This document shows positions 1 to 7,018 of a DNA stretch of 23,040 nucleotides, in pieces. The stretch covers positions 1 to 23,040 of the forward strand of contig JBGFRR010000116.1 of NCBI GenBank assembly GCA_041695045.1, given 5' to 3'. This DNA is from JBGFRR01 sp041695045 (lineage in GTDB: Bacteria > Bacteroidota > Ignavibacteria > UBA10030). The notes under the pieces are model-generated. The model did no database searches, had not been told where the DNA came from, and worked only from the letters and a program-made list of their open reading frames with translations. How positions within the stretch are numbered: the stretch's first letter is position 1; the number at the start of each line of letters is the position of its first letter. Both the position numbers and the translations under genes were made by a program.

Positions 1-24
1 GCGCATGATGGGCTATCTCCTGTG

Positions 25-51
25 TTGGTGATGAGTGGCTACAAATATAAT
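25..51 (+). promoter_or_regulatory. possible sigma-70-type promoter upstream of the hicA remnant and guaB
   Basis: A perfect TATAAT lies at 46-51. TTGGTG at 25-30 could serve as a -35 box with a short 15-nt spacer. It points toward the decayed hicA and guaB. The spacer is suboptimal and the match could be chance in an A+T-rich patch. No other promoter-like sequence upstream of guaB is clearly better. Confidence 0.3.
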
Positions 52-97
52 ACATCATCGCGCGTTTGCGACATGGAACAGAAAAAATATTTTCTAT

Positions 98-136
98 GAG
101 TTTTTCAACAGCCTGTTAGAGCAGATTCCTGTTGAA
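98..136. repeat. dispersed-repeat end with internal inverted repeat
   Basis: TTCAACAG at 104-111 is matched in inverse by CTGTTGAA at 129-136, so the transcript could form an 8-bp stem with a 17-nt loop. The stretch around 98-119 (a T-run, then TCAACA, CCTG and TTAG) closely resembles the right end of the inverted-repeat element at 21047-21067. It is therefore probably a half copy of a dispersed element rather than a site specific to guaB. Confidence 0.4.
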
Positions 137-144
137 GTGTAGAC

Positions 145-334
145 ATATCGGTAAAGCGACGCGACCTGATTAGGTACTTTGAGGAGAACGGATTTTTCCT
201 CTTGCGAGAAGGGAAGAAGCATTCTATCTCCACGAACGACCAAAAGGCAGTTCCAATAATAAAGACACAAGACACTGGACCGCATCACAGCGAATGAGCT
301 GTGCAAGCAGGCCGGGATGAAGCCAAAGTTCTAG
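145..334 (+). pseudogene. hicA: decayed HicA-type mRNA interferase toxin gene
   Basis: From 151 the frame reads KRRDLIRYFEENGF, then FLLREGKKHS, AVPI: the HicA layout of an N-terminal helix followed by the catalytic G-x-x-H-S strand (His24 counting from codon 151). After codon ATA at 256-258 the frame breaks. One base further on, 263-334 encode RHKTLDRITANELCKQ followed by AGMKPKF and stop, the usual HicA C-terminus. Removing one base near 259-262 would restore an approximately 60-residue HicA. There is no start codon: the likely one at 145-147 is ATA, and an in-frame TGA lies at 133-135. No HicB antitoxin gene follows; guaB starts 6 bases downstream. HicA normally cleaves mRNA and is neutralised by HicB. 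This copy should be dead, through both a start loss and a frameshift. Confidence 0.75.
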
Positions 335-340
335 CGCACC

Positions 341-1801
341 ATGCCCTTCAAGAAAATCATTGGCGACGCCATCACCTTCGATGACGTTCTTCTTGTCCCA
401 GCCAAGTCGTCTGTTCTTCCGCGCGACACCGACGTCCGCACCAAACTGACGCGCCGCATCTCCCTTCACATTCCGCTCATCAGCGCGGCGATGGATACTG
501 TGACAGAATCGCGCATGGCCATCGCCCTGGCACGCGAAGGCGGTATCGGCATTCTCCACAAGAATCTCCCCATCGAGCGGCAGGCCGAAGAAGCCGACCG
601 CGTCAAGCGTTCCGAAAGCGGAATGATCCAGGACCCGATCACGCTTGCGCCCACGAACACCGTCGGCGAGGCACTGGAGGTGATGCGCAAGTACAGCATC
701 TCCGGCATTCCCATCGTGACGGACAAGCGCCTCGTCGGCATTCTGACCAACCGCGACTTGCGCTTCGAGCCGAACCTTGACCTGCCGATCTCCAACCTCA
801 TGACCAACAGCAGTCTCATCACGGCGCCGGTCGGAACAACGCTCGACGAAGCCGAAGTCACACTCCAAAAGCATCGCATCGAGAAGCTGCCGATTGTGGA
901 CAAGCACGGCATGCTCAAAGGGCTTATCACCTTCAAGGATATCCAGAAGAAGAAGCGCTACCCGAACGCGTGCAAAGACAAGCACGGACGTTTGCGCGTC
1001 GGTGCGGCCGTCAGTGTTACCACCGATACCATCGAGCGCGTGGAAGCGCTCATCGCCGCCGGCGTCGATGTCATCGTCGTCGACACAGCGCACGGACACT
1101 CCCAGGGCGTGTTGAAGATGGTGAAGCGCATCAAAGCGAAGTTCGACGTGGAGCTCATCGCGGGCAACGTCGGTACGGCGGAGGGAACGCGAGACATCAT
1201 CAGAGCCGGCGCGGATGCGGTGAAGGTCGGTATCGGCCCCGGCTCCATTTGCACGACGCGTGTTGTTACCGGCGTGGGCGTCCCCCAGATTACCGCGGTG
1301 ATGGAGTGCGCGGCCGTCGCCATGAAATCGAACGTCCCCGTCATCGCCGACGGCGGCATCAAGCAAACGGGAGACATTGCGAAGGCGATCGCTGCCGGAG
1401 CCGATTCCGTGATGATCGGCAGTCTGTTTGCAGGACTTGAAGAAAGCCCCGGCGAAACGATCCTCTACGAAGGCCGAACGTACAAAGTGTATCGCGGGAT
1501 GGGTTCTGTTGAAGCGATGCGCAGCGGGAGCCGCGACCGCTACTTCCAGGATGTGGAAGACGATATTCAGAAGCTTGTTCCCGAGGGAATCGAAGGACGC
1601 GTGCCGTACAAAGGGACGCTGAGCGAAACCGTGTTTCAGATGGTCGGCGGACTTCGCGCAGCGATGGGCTACTGCGGGTGCAAGACCATTGCCGAGTTCA
1701 AGAAGAACGCGCGTTTCGTCCGCATGACCGACGCCGGCTTGCGAGAGAGCCATCCGCATGACATTACCATCACGAAGGAAGCACCGAACTACCACCTCTG
1801 A
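341..1801 (+). CDS. guaB: inosine-5'-monophosphate dehydrogenase
   Basis: Catalyses NAD-dependent oxidation of IMP to XMP, the committed step of GMP synthesis, in the cytoplasm. The 486-residue length matches bacterial IMPDHs (about 485-490). The barrel begins with TFDDVLLVPA near the N-terminus. Two CBS domains are inserted at about residues 95-210 (GIPIVTDKRLVGILTNRDL, then KLPIVDKHGMLKGLITFKDI). The catalytic loop GPGSICTTRVVTG carries the nucleophile Cys304. GMGS and the flap dyad Arg400-Tyr401 follow. The first ATG after the hicA remnant is used; no strong Shine-Dalgarno sequence is visible. The gene is followed after 13 bases by an aminopeptidase gene and later by purD, so purine genes bracket this run. 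Sequence and length look fully functional. Confidence 0.97.
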   Translation: MPFKKIIGDAITFDDVLLVPAKSSVLPRDTDVRTKLTRRISLHIPLISAAMDTVTESRMAIALAREGGIGILHKNLPIERQAEEADRVKRSESGMIQDPITLAPTNTVGEALEVMRKYSISGIPIVTDKRLVGILTNRDLRFEPNLDLPISNLMTNSSLITAPVGTTLDEAEVTLQKHRIEKLPIVDKHGMLKGLITFKDIQKKKRYPNACKDKHGRLRVGAAVSVTTDTIERVEALIAAGVDVIVVDTAHGHSQGVLKMVKRIKAKFDVELIAGNVGTAEGTRDIIRAGADAVKVGIGPGSICTTRVVTGVGVPQITAVMECAAVAMKSNVPVIADGGIKQTGDIAKAIAAGADSVMIGSLFAGLEESPGETILYEGRTYKVYRGMGSVEAMRSGSRDRYFQDVEDDIQKLVPEGIEGRVPYKGTLSETVFQMVGGLRAAMGYCGCKTIAEFKKNARFVRMTDAGLRESHPHDITITKEAPNYHL

Positions 1802-1814
1802 GCCATCCCTCCGA

Positions 1815-2885
1815 ATGAGCTCCCAACGGCTCCATGCTCTCCGCACACGACTGTCATCCGCCCGCCTCGACGTGCTGCTTATTTCGTTCCTGCCTCACAT
1901 CCGCTATCTAACCGGTTTCACCGGCTCGAACGGTATTTGCCTTGTCACGCGGACGCAGGCGTTGTTTCTTTCTGACGGCCGTTACCGCCAACAGGCACGT
2001 GAAGAAGTTCGCGGCGCTCGCGTCATCATCGTCCCCGCGAGTTTGTACGAAGCGCTGGCCACAAGGGTCGGCCTGACGCTGAAAGAACGCGTCGGCATTC
2101 AAGAGCAATACCTGCCGGTGGGTGAGTTGAACAAACTGAAGAAACTCTTCCGCAAGGTGAGGTTTGTTCCCACAGCCGGGCTTGTCGAATCGCTGGCCGC
2201 GGTGAAAGACGATGACGAGATCGCGAAGATCACAGCGGCGGTGAAGCTGACCGACGAGGTGTTCGATGAAGTGCTGACGTTCATCAAGCCCGGAGTGAAG
2301 GAACTCGATATTGCCGCGGAGGTAAGCTATCGCCACCGTTTGAAGGGAGCGGAAGCCGATGCGTTCGAGCCGATTGTCGCCAGCGGTGTGCGCGGGGCAT
2401 TGCCGCATGCACGCGCAACGAGAAAAACGATTCGGAAGGGGGAGATGGTCACTCTCGATATGGGGTGCAGGCTCAACGGCTACCACAGCGACCTCACACG
2501 AACGGTTGCGGTGGGGAGACCTCCGGCGGAAATGCGGCGTGTGTACGGAATTGTTCGTGAAGCGCAGCAACGCGCCGTGGACGCTGCGGCGGGAGGGTTA
2601 TCTGCCCGCGCGCTCGATGCTGTCGCTCGCTCATTCATCCGACGGCACGGTTACGGCAAGTACTTCAGTCATTCACTGGGACATGGTCTCGGCTTGCAAG
2701 TGCACGAAGCCCCCCGCCTCTCCAAGCTCAGCAAAGAAACGCTTGTCTCGGGGAATATCGTCACGATTGAACCCGGCATCTACATTCCGAACCTCGGAGG
2801 CGTTCGCATCGAAGACAACGTGGTGATCAGAGACGGGACTGCCGAAGTTCTCAACCGCGCGCCGAAGGAGTTGTTGATCTTATGA
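1815..2885 (+). CDS. M24B metallopeptidase, Xaa-Pro aminopeptidase-like
   Basis: A cytoplasmic peptidase expected to remove N-terminal residues before proline or to cleave Xaa-Pro dipeptides. An N-terminal creatinase-type domain (LISFLPHIRYLTGFTGSNG near residue 20) precedes a pita-bread catalytic domain. All five expected metal ligands are present: Asp215 and Asp226 (DMGCRLNGYHSD), His290 (HSLGHGLGL), Glu319 (IEPGIY) and Glu333 (RIEDN). The 356-residue length fits the short bacterial PepQ/YpdF type. The frame stays open back to 1758 inside guaB, but the ATG at 1815 lies just past the guaB stop and gives the normal N-terminus. The last bases overlap the next gene as ATGA. Aminopeptidase and prolidase cannot be told apart from sequence alone. 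Confidence 0.9.
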   Translation: MSSQRLHALRTRLSSARLDVLLISFLPHIRYLTGFTGSNGICLVTRTQALFLSDGRYRQQAREEVRGARVIIVPASLYEALATRVGLTLKERVGIQEQYLPVGELNKLKKLFRKVRFVPTAGLVESLAAVKDDDEIAKITAAVKLTDEVFDEVLTFIKPGVKELDIAAEVSYRHRLKGAEADAFEPIVASGVRGALPHARATRKTIRKGEMVTLDMGCRLNGYHSDLTRTVAVGRPPAEMRRVYGIVREAQQRAVDAAAGGLSARALDAVARSFIRRHGYGKYFSHSLGHGLGLQVHEAPRLSKLSKETLVSGNIVTIEPGIYIPNLGGVRIEDNVVIRDGTAEVLNRAPKELLIL

Positions 2886-4195
2886 CCAAAGCTCTGCGTC
2901 GTGTTCTTGTCATCGCCTACTACTTTCCGCCGATGGGCTTGAGCGGCGTCCAGCGCACGGTCAAGTTTGTGAAGTATCTCCCGCAGTTCGGCTGGCAGCC
3001 AACGGTGCTTACGGTGGAACCGACGGGGTACTTTGCGATGGATTATTCACTGCTGCGCGAGGTTGATCACGCCCGGATTGTTCGCACGGCGTCACTCGAC
3101 CCGAATCGTCTTTTCCGTCGCAAGGGTATTGTGAAGATGCCATCCGAGCATGTGCGCAAGCTGTTCCAATTCGTCGGCGATACAGTTTTCATTCCCGACA
3201 CAAAGATCGGATGGAAAGCGAAGGCTGTTGCGGCAGCCAGCGAACTCCTCCGGCGCGAACACTTCGACCTTATCGTTGCCACCGCCCCGCCGCAAACGGA
3301 TTTCCTCATCGGCGTGAAGCTGAAGCAGCGATTCGGCCTTCCACTCGTCGTCGACTACCGCGACGCGTGGGTTGATTATCCCTTCAAATATCATCCCACG
3401 CCGCTGCATCGCTACCTTCACTACCGTCTCGAGAAGAAAGTGCTCAAGGCTGCCGACCGTATTCTCGTGACCCAGCGCCGTGTGAAAGAAGGCATCCTCC
3501 AGCGGCACCGCTTTTTGCACTATCATGACGTGGCGATTCTTCCGCAGGGGTATGACCGTGAGGATTTTCTCGGCCATGCTCATCGACCGTCGGGAGACCC
3601 CTCGAGACTCACGATCGTTCATGCGGGAACATTCTACGCCGGCCGAAACCCTGCCGCACTCATCAAGGGTCTGCATCAACTGCTCCAGTCGCTTCCTTCG
3701 CTGCGCGGGAAAATCGAGATTCGTCTCATCGGCAATACGAGGAAGGAGGATGAGCAACTGGTCGGACACCTTGGCCTTCAGAACGAAGTTCGCTTTCTCG
3801 GCTACCTCGACCATCACGAGTGCGTGCATCATCTCCTCGACGCCGATGTGCTCTATCTTGTCCTCGACAACGACTATCAGTCGCCGGGCAAGCTCTACGA
3901 GTACTTCGGAACGCACAAACCGATTCTTGCTTCCATTGTGGATGGCTACATGCAACAGACGTTGAAGGAAAGCGGGGCGAGCTTCATCGTTGCTCTGGGG
4001 GATGCGAATGCACATGAAGCAACGCTGCGCGAGCTCTATGCACGCTTCGAGCACAAGAAGCTTCCGACCGTGTCGGAGGCATTCGCGGAGCAATTCGACC
4101 GCCGCGCGTTGACCGCCGAGCTTGCGCGGCAGTTTGAATCGCTCATGGACTTCGACAAGCATCCGATCGTCAAGTTAGAGGGGGAAGCGATATGA
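2882..4195 (+). CDS. GT4-like family glycosyltransferase
   Basis: A 437-residue GT-B fold glycosyltransferase. The N-terminal half has the acceptor-side signature YYFPPMGLSGVQR at residues 13-25 and DYRDAWVDYP at about 158-167, typical of WcaI/WbuB-like glycosyltransferases. The C-terminal half has a Rossmann strand (LTIVHAGTFYAGRNP), LIGNTR, VRFLGYLDHHE and the nucleotide-sugar loop GKLYEYFGTHKPIL with its conserved Glu near residue 339. No transmembrane segment is evident, so it is probably cytosolic or membrane-peripheral, acting on surface polysaccharide or glycolipid. Donor and acceptor cannot be named. Start and stop both sit in ATGA overlaps with the flanking genes, so it is translationally coupled between an aminopeptidase and purD, an arrangement without obvious metabolic logic. 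Confidence 0.85.
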   Translation: MTKALRRVLVIAYYFPPMGLSGVQRTVKFVKYLPQFGWQPTVLTVEPTGYFAMDYSLLREVDHARIVRTASLDPNRLFRRKGIVKMPSEHVRKLFQFVGDTVFIPDTKIGWKAKAVAAASELLRREHFDLIVATAPPQTDFLIGVKLKQRFGLPLVVDYRDAWVDYPFKYHPTPLHRYLHYRLEKKVLKAADRILVTQRRVKEGILQRHRFLHYHDVAILPQGYDREDFLGHAHRPSGDPSRLTIVHAGTFYAGRNPAALIKGLHQLLQSLPSLRGKIEIRLIGNTRKEDEQLVGHLGLQNEVRFLGYLDHHECVHHLLDADVLYLVLDNDYQSPGKLYEYFGTHKPILASIVDGYMQQTLKESGASFIVALGDANAHEATLRELYARFEHKKLPTVSEAFAEQFDRRALTAELARQFESLMDFDKHPIVKLEGEAI

Positions 4196-5490
4196 AAGTG
4201 CTCGTGGTCGGTTCGGGCGGTCGCGAACATGCGCTCGTGTGGAGGCTCAGGCAAAGTCCTTCGGTCTCGCATGTCTATTGTTCGCCCGGCAACGCGGGCA
4301 TCGCGCAGCAAGCCGAGCTGGTTTCGCTCAATGCAACCGACATCGATGGCCTGGTCGCGTTCGCCACGCAAGAACGGATCGACCTCACGGTCGTCGGCCC
4401 CGAACAGCCGCTCGTGATGGGCATCGTCGACCGGTTTGCAGCGGCGGGATTAACGATCTTCGGCCCGACGCAAGCCGCTGCGCGTCTTGAGGGGAGCAAA
4501 GCCTTTGCGAAGGAGTTCATGCAACGGCACAACATTCCAACGCCTCGCTACAAAACGTTCAGGAAGAACCAACGTGACGCCGCTGTGCGCTTTATCGATG
4601 GGGCCGCGCCGCCGCTCGTTGTCAAAGCGGACGGATTGGCGGCAGGCAAGGGTGTTCTCATCTGTGAAACGCGAGAAGATGCCAACGCCGCAGTCCGCGG
4701 AATGCTTCAGGGCAACGCGTTCGGCGCGGCGGGACAAACAGTTGTGGTGGAGGAGTTCTTGCACGGTGAAGAGGTCTCGGTTCTTATCATCACCGACGGC
4801 ACACGCGCCGTTCCGCTTCCACCGGCGCAGGACCACAAGCGCGCACTCGACGACGACCGGGGAAAGAACACGGGAGGCATGGGCGCGTACGCACCCGCTC
4901 CGGTGGTGGACGATGCGCTGCTGAATCGAATTCACCGCGAGATCATCGAGCCGACACTGGCCGGAATGCGTGCAGAGGGTTCGCCCTATCGCGGCTGCCT
5001 CTACTGCGGGTTAATGGTAACGGATTCCGGGCCGAAGGTGTTAGAATACAACTGCCGCTTTGGCGACCCGGAAGCGCAGGTTGTTGTGCCGTTGTTAGAT
5101 GGCGACTTCGCGCGGCTTCTCCTTTCTGCGGCGCAGGGGGCGTTGGATGAATCCGCCTACGCGCTGCGGGATGGCTCGGCCGTTTGCATCGTGCTCGCCT
5201 CGGCCGGGTACCCGGATGAGTACACGACGGGCAAGCGAATTTCTGGGCTGGACAGTCTTCCGCCCGGAGTTGTAGCTTTTCATGCGGGAACGAAACGCAG
5301 CGGCAATGACATTCTCACCGCAGGCGGTCGAGTGCTCGGCATGACGGCCGTCGGCGATGGGAAAGACTTGGCATCTACGATTGAAATTGCGTACGATGCA
5401 GTGGGTATGATTGCGTTTGAGGGGATGCAGTATCGGAGAGACATTGGGAGGAAGGCGTTGCGTCGTCTGCATGCTCCGAGCACGCAGTAA
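4192..5490 (+). CDS. purD: phosphoribosylamine-glycine ligase
   Basis: Second enzyme of de novo purine synthesis: ATP-dependent joining of glycine to phosphoribosylamine to make GAR. The 432-residue length is normal. The N-terminus VLVVGSGGREHAL and CSPGNAGI is diagnostic. The ATP-grasp domain shows VKADGLAAGKGV at about 143-154, EEFLHGEEVS, QDHKRALDDDRGKNTGGMG ending near 231, and the metal-binding EYNCRFGDPEAQ at about 285-296. It starts in an ATGA overlap with the glycosyltransferase. Its last 13 codons and the following 31 bases recur as a truncated copy at 9812-9881, marking the left border of the long duplication. A 10-bp hairpin follows the stop. Confidence 0.97.
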   Translation: MKVLVVGSGGREHALVWRLRQSPSVSHVYCSPGNAGIAQQAELVSLNATDIDGLVAFATQERIDLTVVGPEQPLVMGIVDRFAAAGLTIFGPTQAAARLEGSKAFAKEFMQRHNIPTPRYKTFRKNQRDAAVRFIDGAAPPLVVKADGLAAGKGVLICETREDANAAVRGMLQGNAFGAAGQTVVVEEFLHGEEVSVLIITDGTRAVPLPPAQDHKRALDDDRGKNTGGMGAYAPAPVVDDALLNRIHREIIEPTLAGMRAEGSPYRGCLYCGLMVTDSGPKVLEYNCRFGDPEAQVVVPLLDGDFARLLLSAAQGALDESAYALRDGSAVCIVLASAGYPDEYTTGKRISGLDSLPPGVVAFHAGTKRSGNDILTAGGRVLGMTAVGDGKDLASTIEIAYDAVGMIAFEGMQYRRDIGRKALRRLHAPSTQ

Positions 5491-5500
5491 AAACAATGTA

Positions 5501-5522
5501 GGGGCGACTCACGAGTCGCCCC
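5501..5522 (+). terminator. 10-bp hairpin after purD
   Basis: GGGGCGACTC at 5501-5510 and GAGTCGCCCC at 5513-5522 form a perfect inverted repeat with a 2-base gap, so the real loop is probably 4-6 nt. It begins 11 bases after the purD stop. There is no T-run, so it is a weak intrinsic terminator at best and may act as a 3'-end stabiliser. The same hairpin, 9 bp long, recurs at 9862-9881. Confidence 0.5.
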
Positions 5523-5648
5523 ATCAGAGGTTGTGAGGGAGTTGAACTCCCGAACAACCCAAATCCACCACACCTGCCTGCCGCAGGCAGGGATTCATCC
5601 CGAACGTTGTTCGGGAGGGAAGAATGATAGGGAGAGATAGGATTCTCT
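5523..5648. other. palindrome-rich filler between duplicated pieces
   Basis: No coding potential is seen. Three short inverted repeats are packed here: GGGAGT/ACTCCC near 5538-5552, CCTGCCTGC/GCAGGCAGG at 5573-5581 and 5583-5591, and CCCGAAC/GTTCGGG at 5599-5605 and 5609-5615. A related GCCTGTC palindrome lies at 20145-20162, so these look like dispersed repeats. The stretch sits exactly where the left copy of RM2 is missing and may be the scar of that deletion. Confidence 0.5.
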
Positions 5649-5736
5649 GTGATTAGCTTTTCTGATTTCATCAACAAAGAACTGCCAAGTAAGAGAGCTC
5701 CGTGGGTTTCGTTCATCAAAAAGAAACGTCCGTAGC
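5649..5736 (+). pseudogene. 3'-terminal fragment of the RM2 restriction endonuclease gene
   Basis: Positions 5649-5734 match 12189-12274 without a mismatch over 86 bp (constant offset 6540). In the RM2 frame they encode the C-terminus ending FIKKKRP followed by TAG at 5734-5736. This copy therefore preserves the original stop codon of the endonuclease, whereas the intact gene at 12274 reads TAT and continues. No start or catalytic part is present, so it is a non-functional relic of a second RM2 copy. Confidence 0.85.
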
Positions 5737-6108
5737 ATGAACATCCTCGTTACCGGCGGCGCTGGATTCATCGGCTCGCATGTGGTCGATGCGTACATTG
5801 AGGCCGGCTATCGTGTTGTTGTGGTGGACGACCTCTCCAGCGGCACGCGAGAGAATCTGAACCCGAAGGCGAAGTTCTACCACCTCGACATCCGCAGCGA
5901 TCAGGTCGAAGGCATCTTCCAGCGTGAACGATTCGACGTCGTCAACCACCACGCTGCGCAGATGGATGTCCGCCGCTCGGTCGCCGATCCGGAGTTCGAC
6001 GCCTCGGTCAACTTGAGAACATTAGTTATATGCCATTTGCTCGCCACCTTGGTAAATCGTAAATTGAGCAGAATTCAGACAGTTGACTCTCAACCCCAAT
6101 CATCTTAG
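5737..6108 (+). pseudogene. truncated NAD-dependent epimerase, copy 1, fused to unrelated sequence
   Basis: The first 276 bases (to 6012) correspond to the start of the intact epimerase at 12277, with 18 mismatches, mostly synonymous. They encode the NAD-binding TGGAGFIGSH motif and the first 92 residues. Homology stops abruptly after GCCTCGGTCAAC and the frame runs 31 more codons through unrelated sequence, including the left 19-bp inverted repeat. The catalytic Tyr-x-x-x-Lys region is absent, so no epimerase activity is possible. The frame ends 7 bases before the RM1 methyltransferase start, so its translation could feed the methyltransferase. Upstream it abuts the relic of the RM2 endonuclease gene. 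Confidence 0.85.
6027..6045 (+). repeat. left member of a perfect 19-bp inverted repeat bracketing RM1
   Basis: TATATGCCATTTGCTCGCC at 6027-6045 is the exact reverse complement of 8125-8143. It starts 14 bases after the end of epimerase homology and 71 bases before the methyltransferase start. The repeats enclose the whole methyltransferase-endonuclease pair. No matching target-site duplication is seen immediately outside. Confidence 0.85.
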
Positions 6109-6115
6109 CAACGAT

Positions 6116-7018
6116 ATGAAGGTATTCCAGAAGAACGGTCACAAGATAATCTTAGGGGATGCGATCGAGGCTCTTGAATCAATCGAAAACGAGTCGGTTG
6201 ATCTCATCTTCGCTGATCCGCCATACAATATTGGCAAGAAGTTCGTGGGCCTCCCCGACAAATGGGAGTCCGACGACTCTTACCTGAATTGGTGCTACAA
6301 GTGGCTTAATCTGTGTATCAACAAGCTAAAAAGTAACGGCACTATGTACGTTATGACGGCTACTCAGAATATGCCGCACTTTGACCTTTTCCTAAGAGAC
6401 AAGCTAACAATTCTCTCTCGGATTGTTTGGTATTACGACAGCTCAAGCGTACAAGCCCGTAAGTATTTCGGCTCCTTGTACGAGCCGATTCTTCACTGTG
6501 TCAAAGACCCGAATAATTACACTTTCAATGCCAACGACATCCTCGTTGAAGCAAGAACCGGAGCTGTCCGGAAACTCATCGACTATAGGAAACCTGTCCC
6601 AAAAGTCTACAACTCGAAGAAAGTACCTGGCAATGTTTGGCACATTCCCCGAGTGCGTTATCGAATGGACGAATACGAAAACCATCCTACTCAAAAGCCG
6701 ATCGCACTTTTGGACAGAATTATCAAGGCGAGCAGCAATGAAGGCGATCTCGTACTCGATCCCTTCTCTGGTACTTTCACAACTTCCTATGTTGCTAGAG
6801 AGCTTAAGAGGAGATCAATCGGAATCGAGATTAGCGAGGAGTATCTTAAGATCGGCCTGCGACGACTGCACATTGCAACGGAATTTCACGGGGAACGTCT
6901 GCGAAGGGAACGTAAAACATACGAACTGCCAGAAAACGAAAATCAAACCGCCCTTTCCCTATTTGAAAAGAAAGCCAAATGGAACACGAGTTCACGAAAA
7001 CGATCAAGAGCATCCTAG
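6116..7018 (+). CDS. DNA adenine N6-methyltransferase of RM1 (YhdJ-like, predicted ATGCAT)
   Basis: A beta-class amino-methyltransferase: motif IV DPPYNIG (34-40) comes before motif I DPFSGTF (215-221), with the target-recognition region between. The order, the 300-residue length and many blocks (FADPPYNIGK, SRIVWYYDSSSVQA, GSLYEPIL, VPGNVWHIPRVRY, ENHPTQKP, GIEISEEYLKIGLRRL) closely resemble E. coli YhdJ (M.EcoKII), which methylates adenine in ATGCAT. I recall this from memory and have not aligned it. YhdJ is solitary in E. coli; here the gene overlaps an endonuclease-like gene by 40 bases, so it is likely the protective half of a type II system. The ATG at 6116 is preferred over 6083 because it matches the family start. 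The region is more A+T-rich than the flanks, consistent with transfer. Confidence 0.88.
   Translation: MKVFQKNGHKIILGDAIEALESIENESVDLIFADPPYNIGKKFVGLPDKWESDDSYLNWCYKWLNLCINKLKSNGTMYVMTATQNMPHFDLFLRDKLTILSRIVWYYDSSSVQARKYFGSLYEPILHCVKDPNNYTFNANDILVEARTGAVRKLIDYRKPVPKVYNSKKVPGNVWHIPRVRYRMDEYENHPTQKPIALLDRIIKASSNEGDLVLDPFSGTFTTSYVARELKRRSIGIEISEEYLKIGLRRLHIATEFHGERLRRERKTYELPENENQTALSLFEKKAKWNTSSRKRSRAS

Larger units (their letters stand above)
5452..6012 (+). repeat. left, internally deleted copy of the long target duplication
   Basis: This segment begins with the purD 3' end (5452-5490), continues through the hairpin (to 5521), resumes at 5649-5736 with the end of the RM2 endonuclease gene, and finishes with epimerase nt 1-276 (5737-6012). 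The same elements in the same order, uninterrupted, make up 9812-12552. The left copy lacks the middle part (ancestral purD-epimerase spacer, truncated epimerase copy, methyltransferase and most of the endonuclease); 5522-5648 replaces it with unrelated palindrome-rich sequence. RM1 and the IS lie between the two copies. I infer a tandem duplication made when RM1 entered, followed by loss of the left RM2. Confidence 0.7.

Noticed and set aside
224..1846. Long minus-strand open frame opposite guaB
   Set aside because: It is a shadow of a G+C-rich coding strand with no recognisable motif, opposite an unmistakable IMPDH. Similar antisense frames opposite purD, the carboxylase and the regulator were dropped for the same reason.
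5737..6108. A second functional short epimerase
   Set aside because: It keeps only the NAD-binding third and lacks the Tyr-x-x-x-Lys catalytic region; the last 31 codons are unrelated sequence.
6013..6115. A controller (C) protein gene or C-box upstream of RM1
   Set aside because: No small helix-turn-helix frame is found near either RM module, and the 103-base stretch shows no paired C-box-like repeats.
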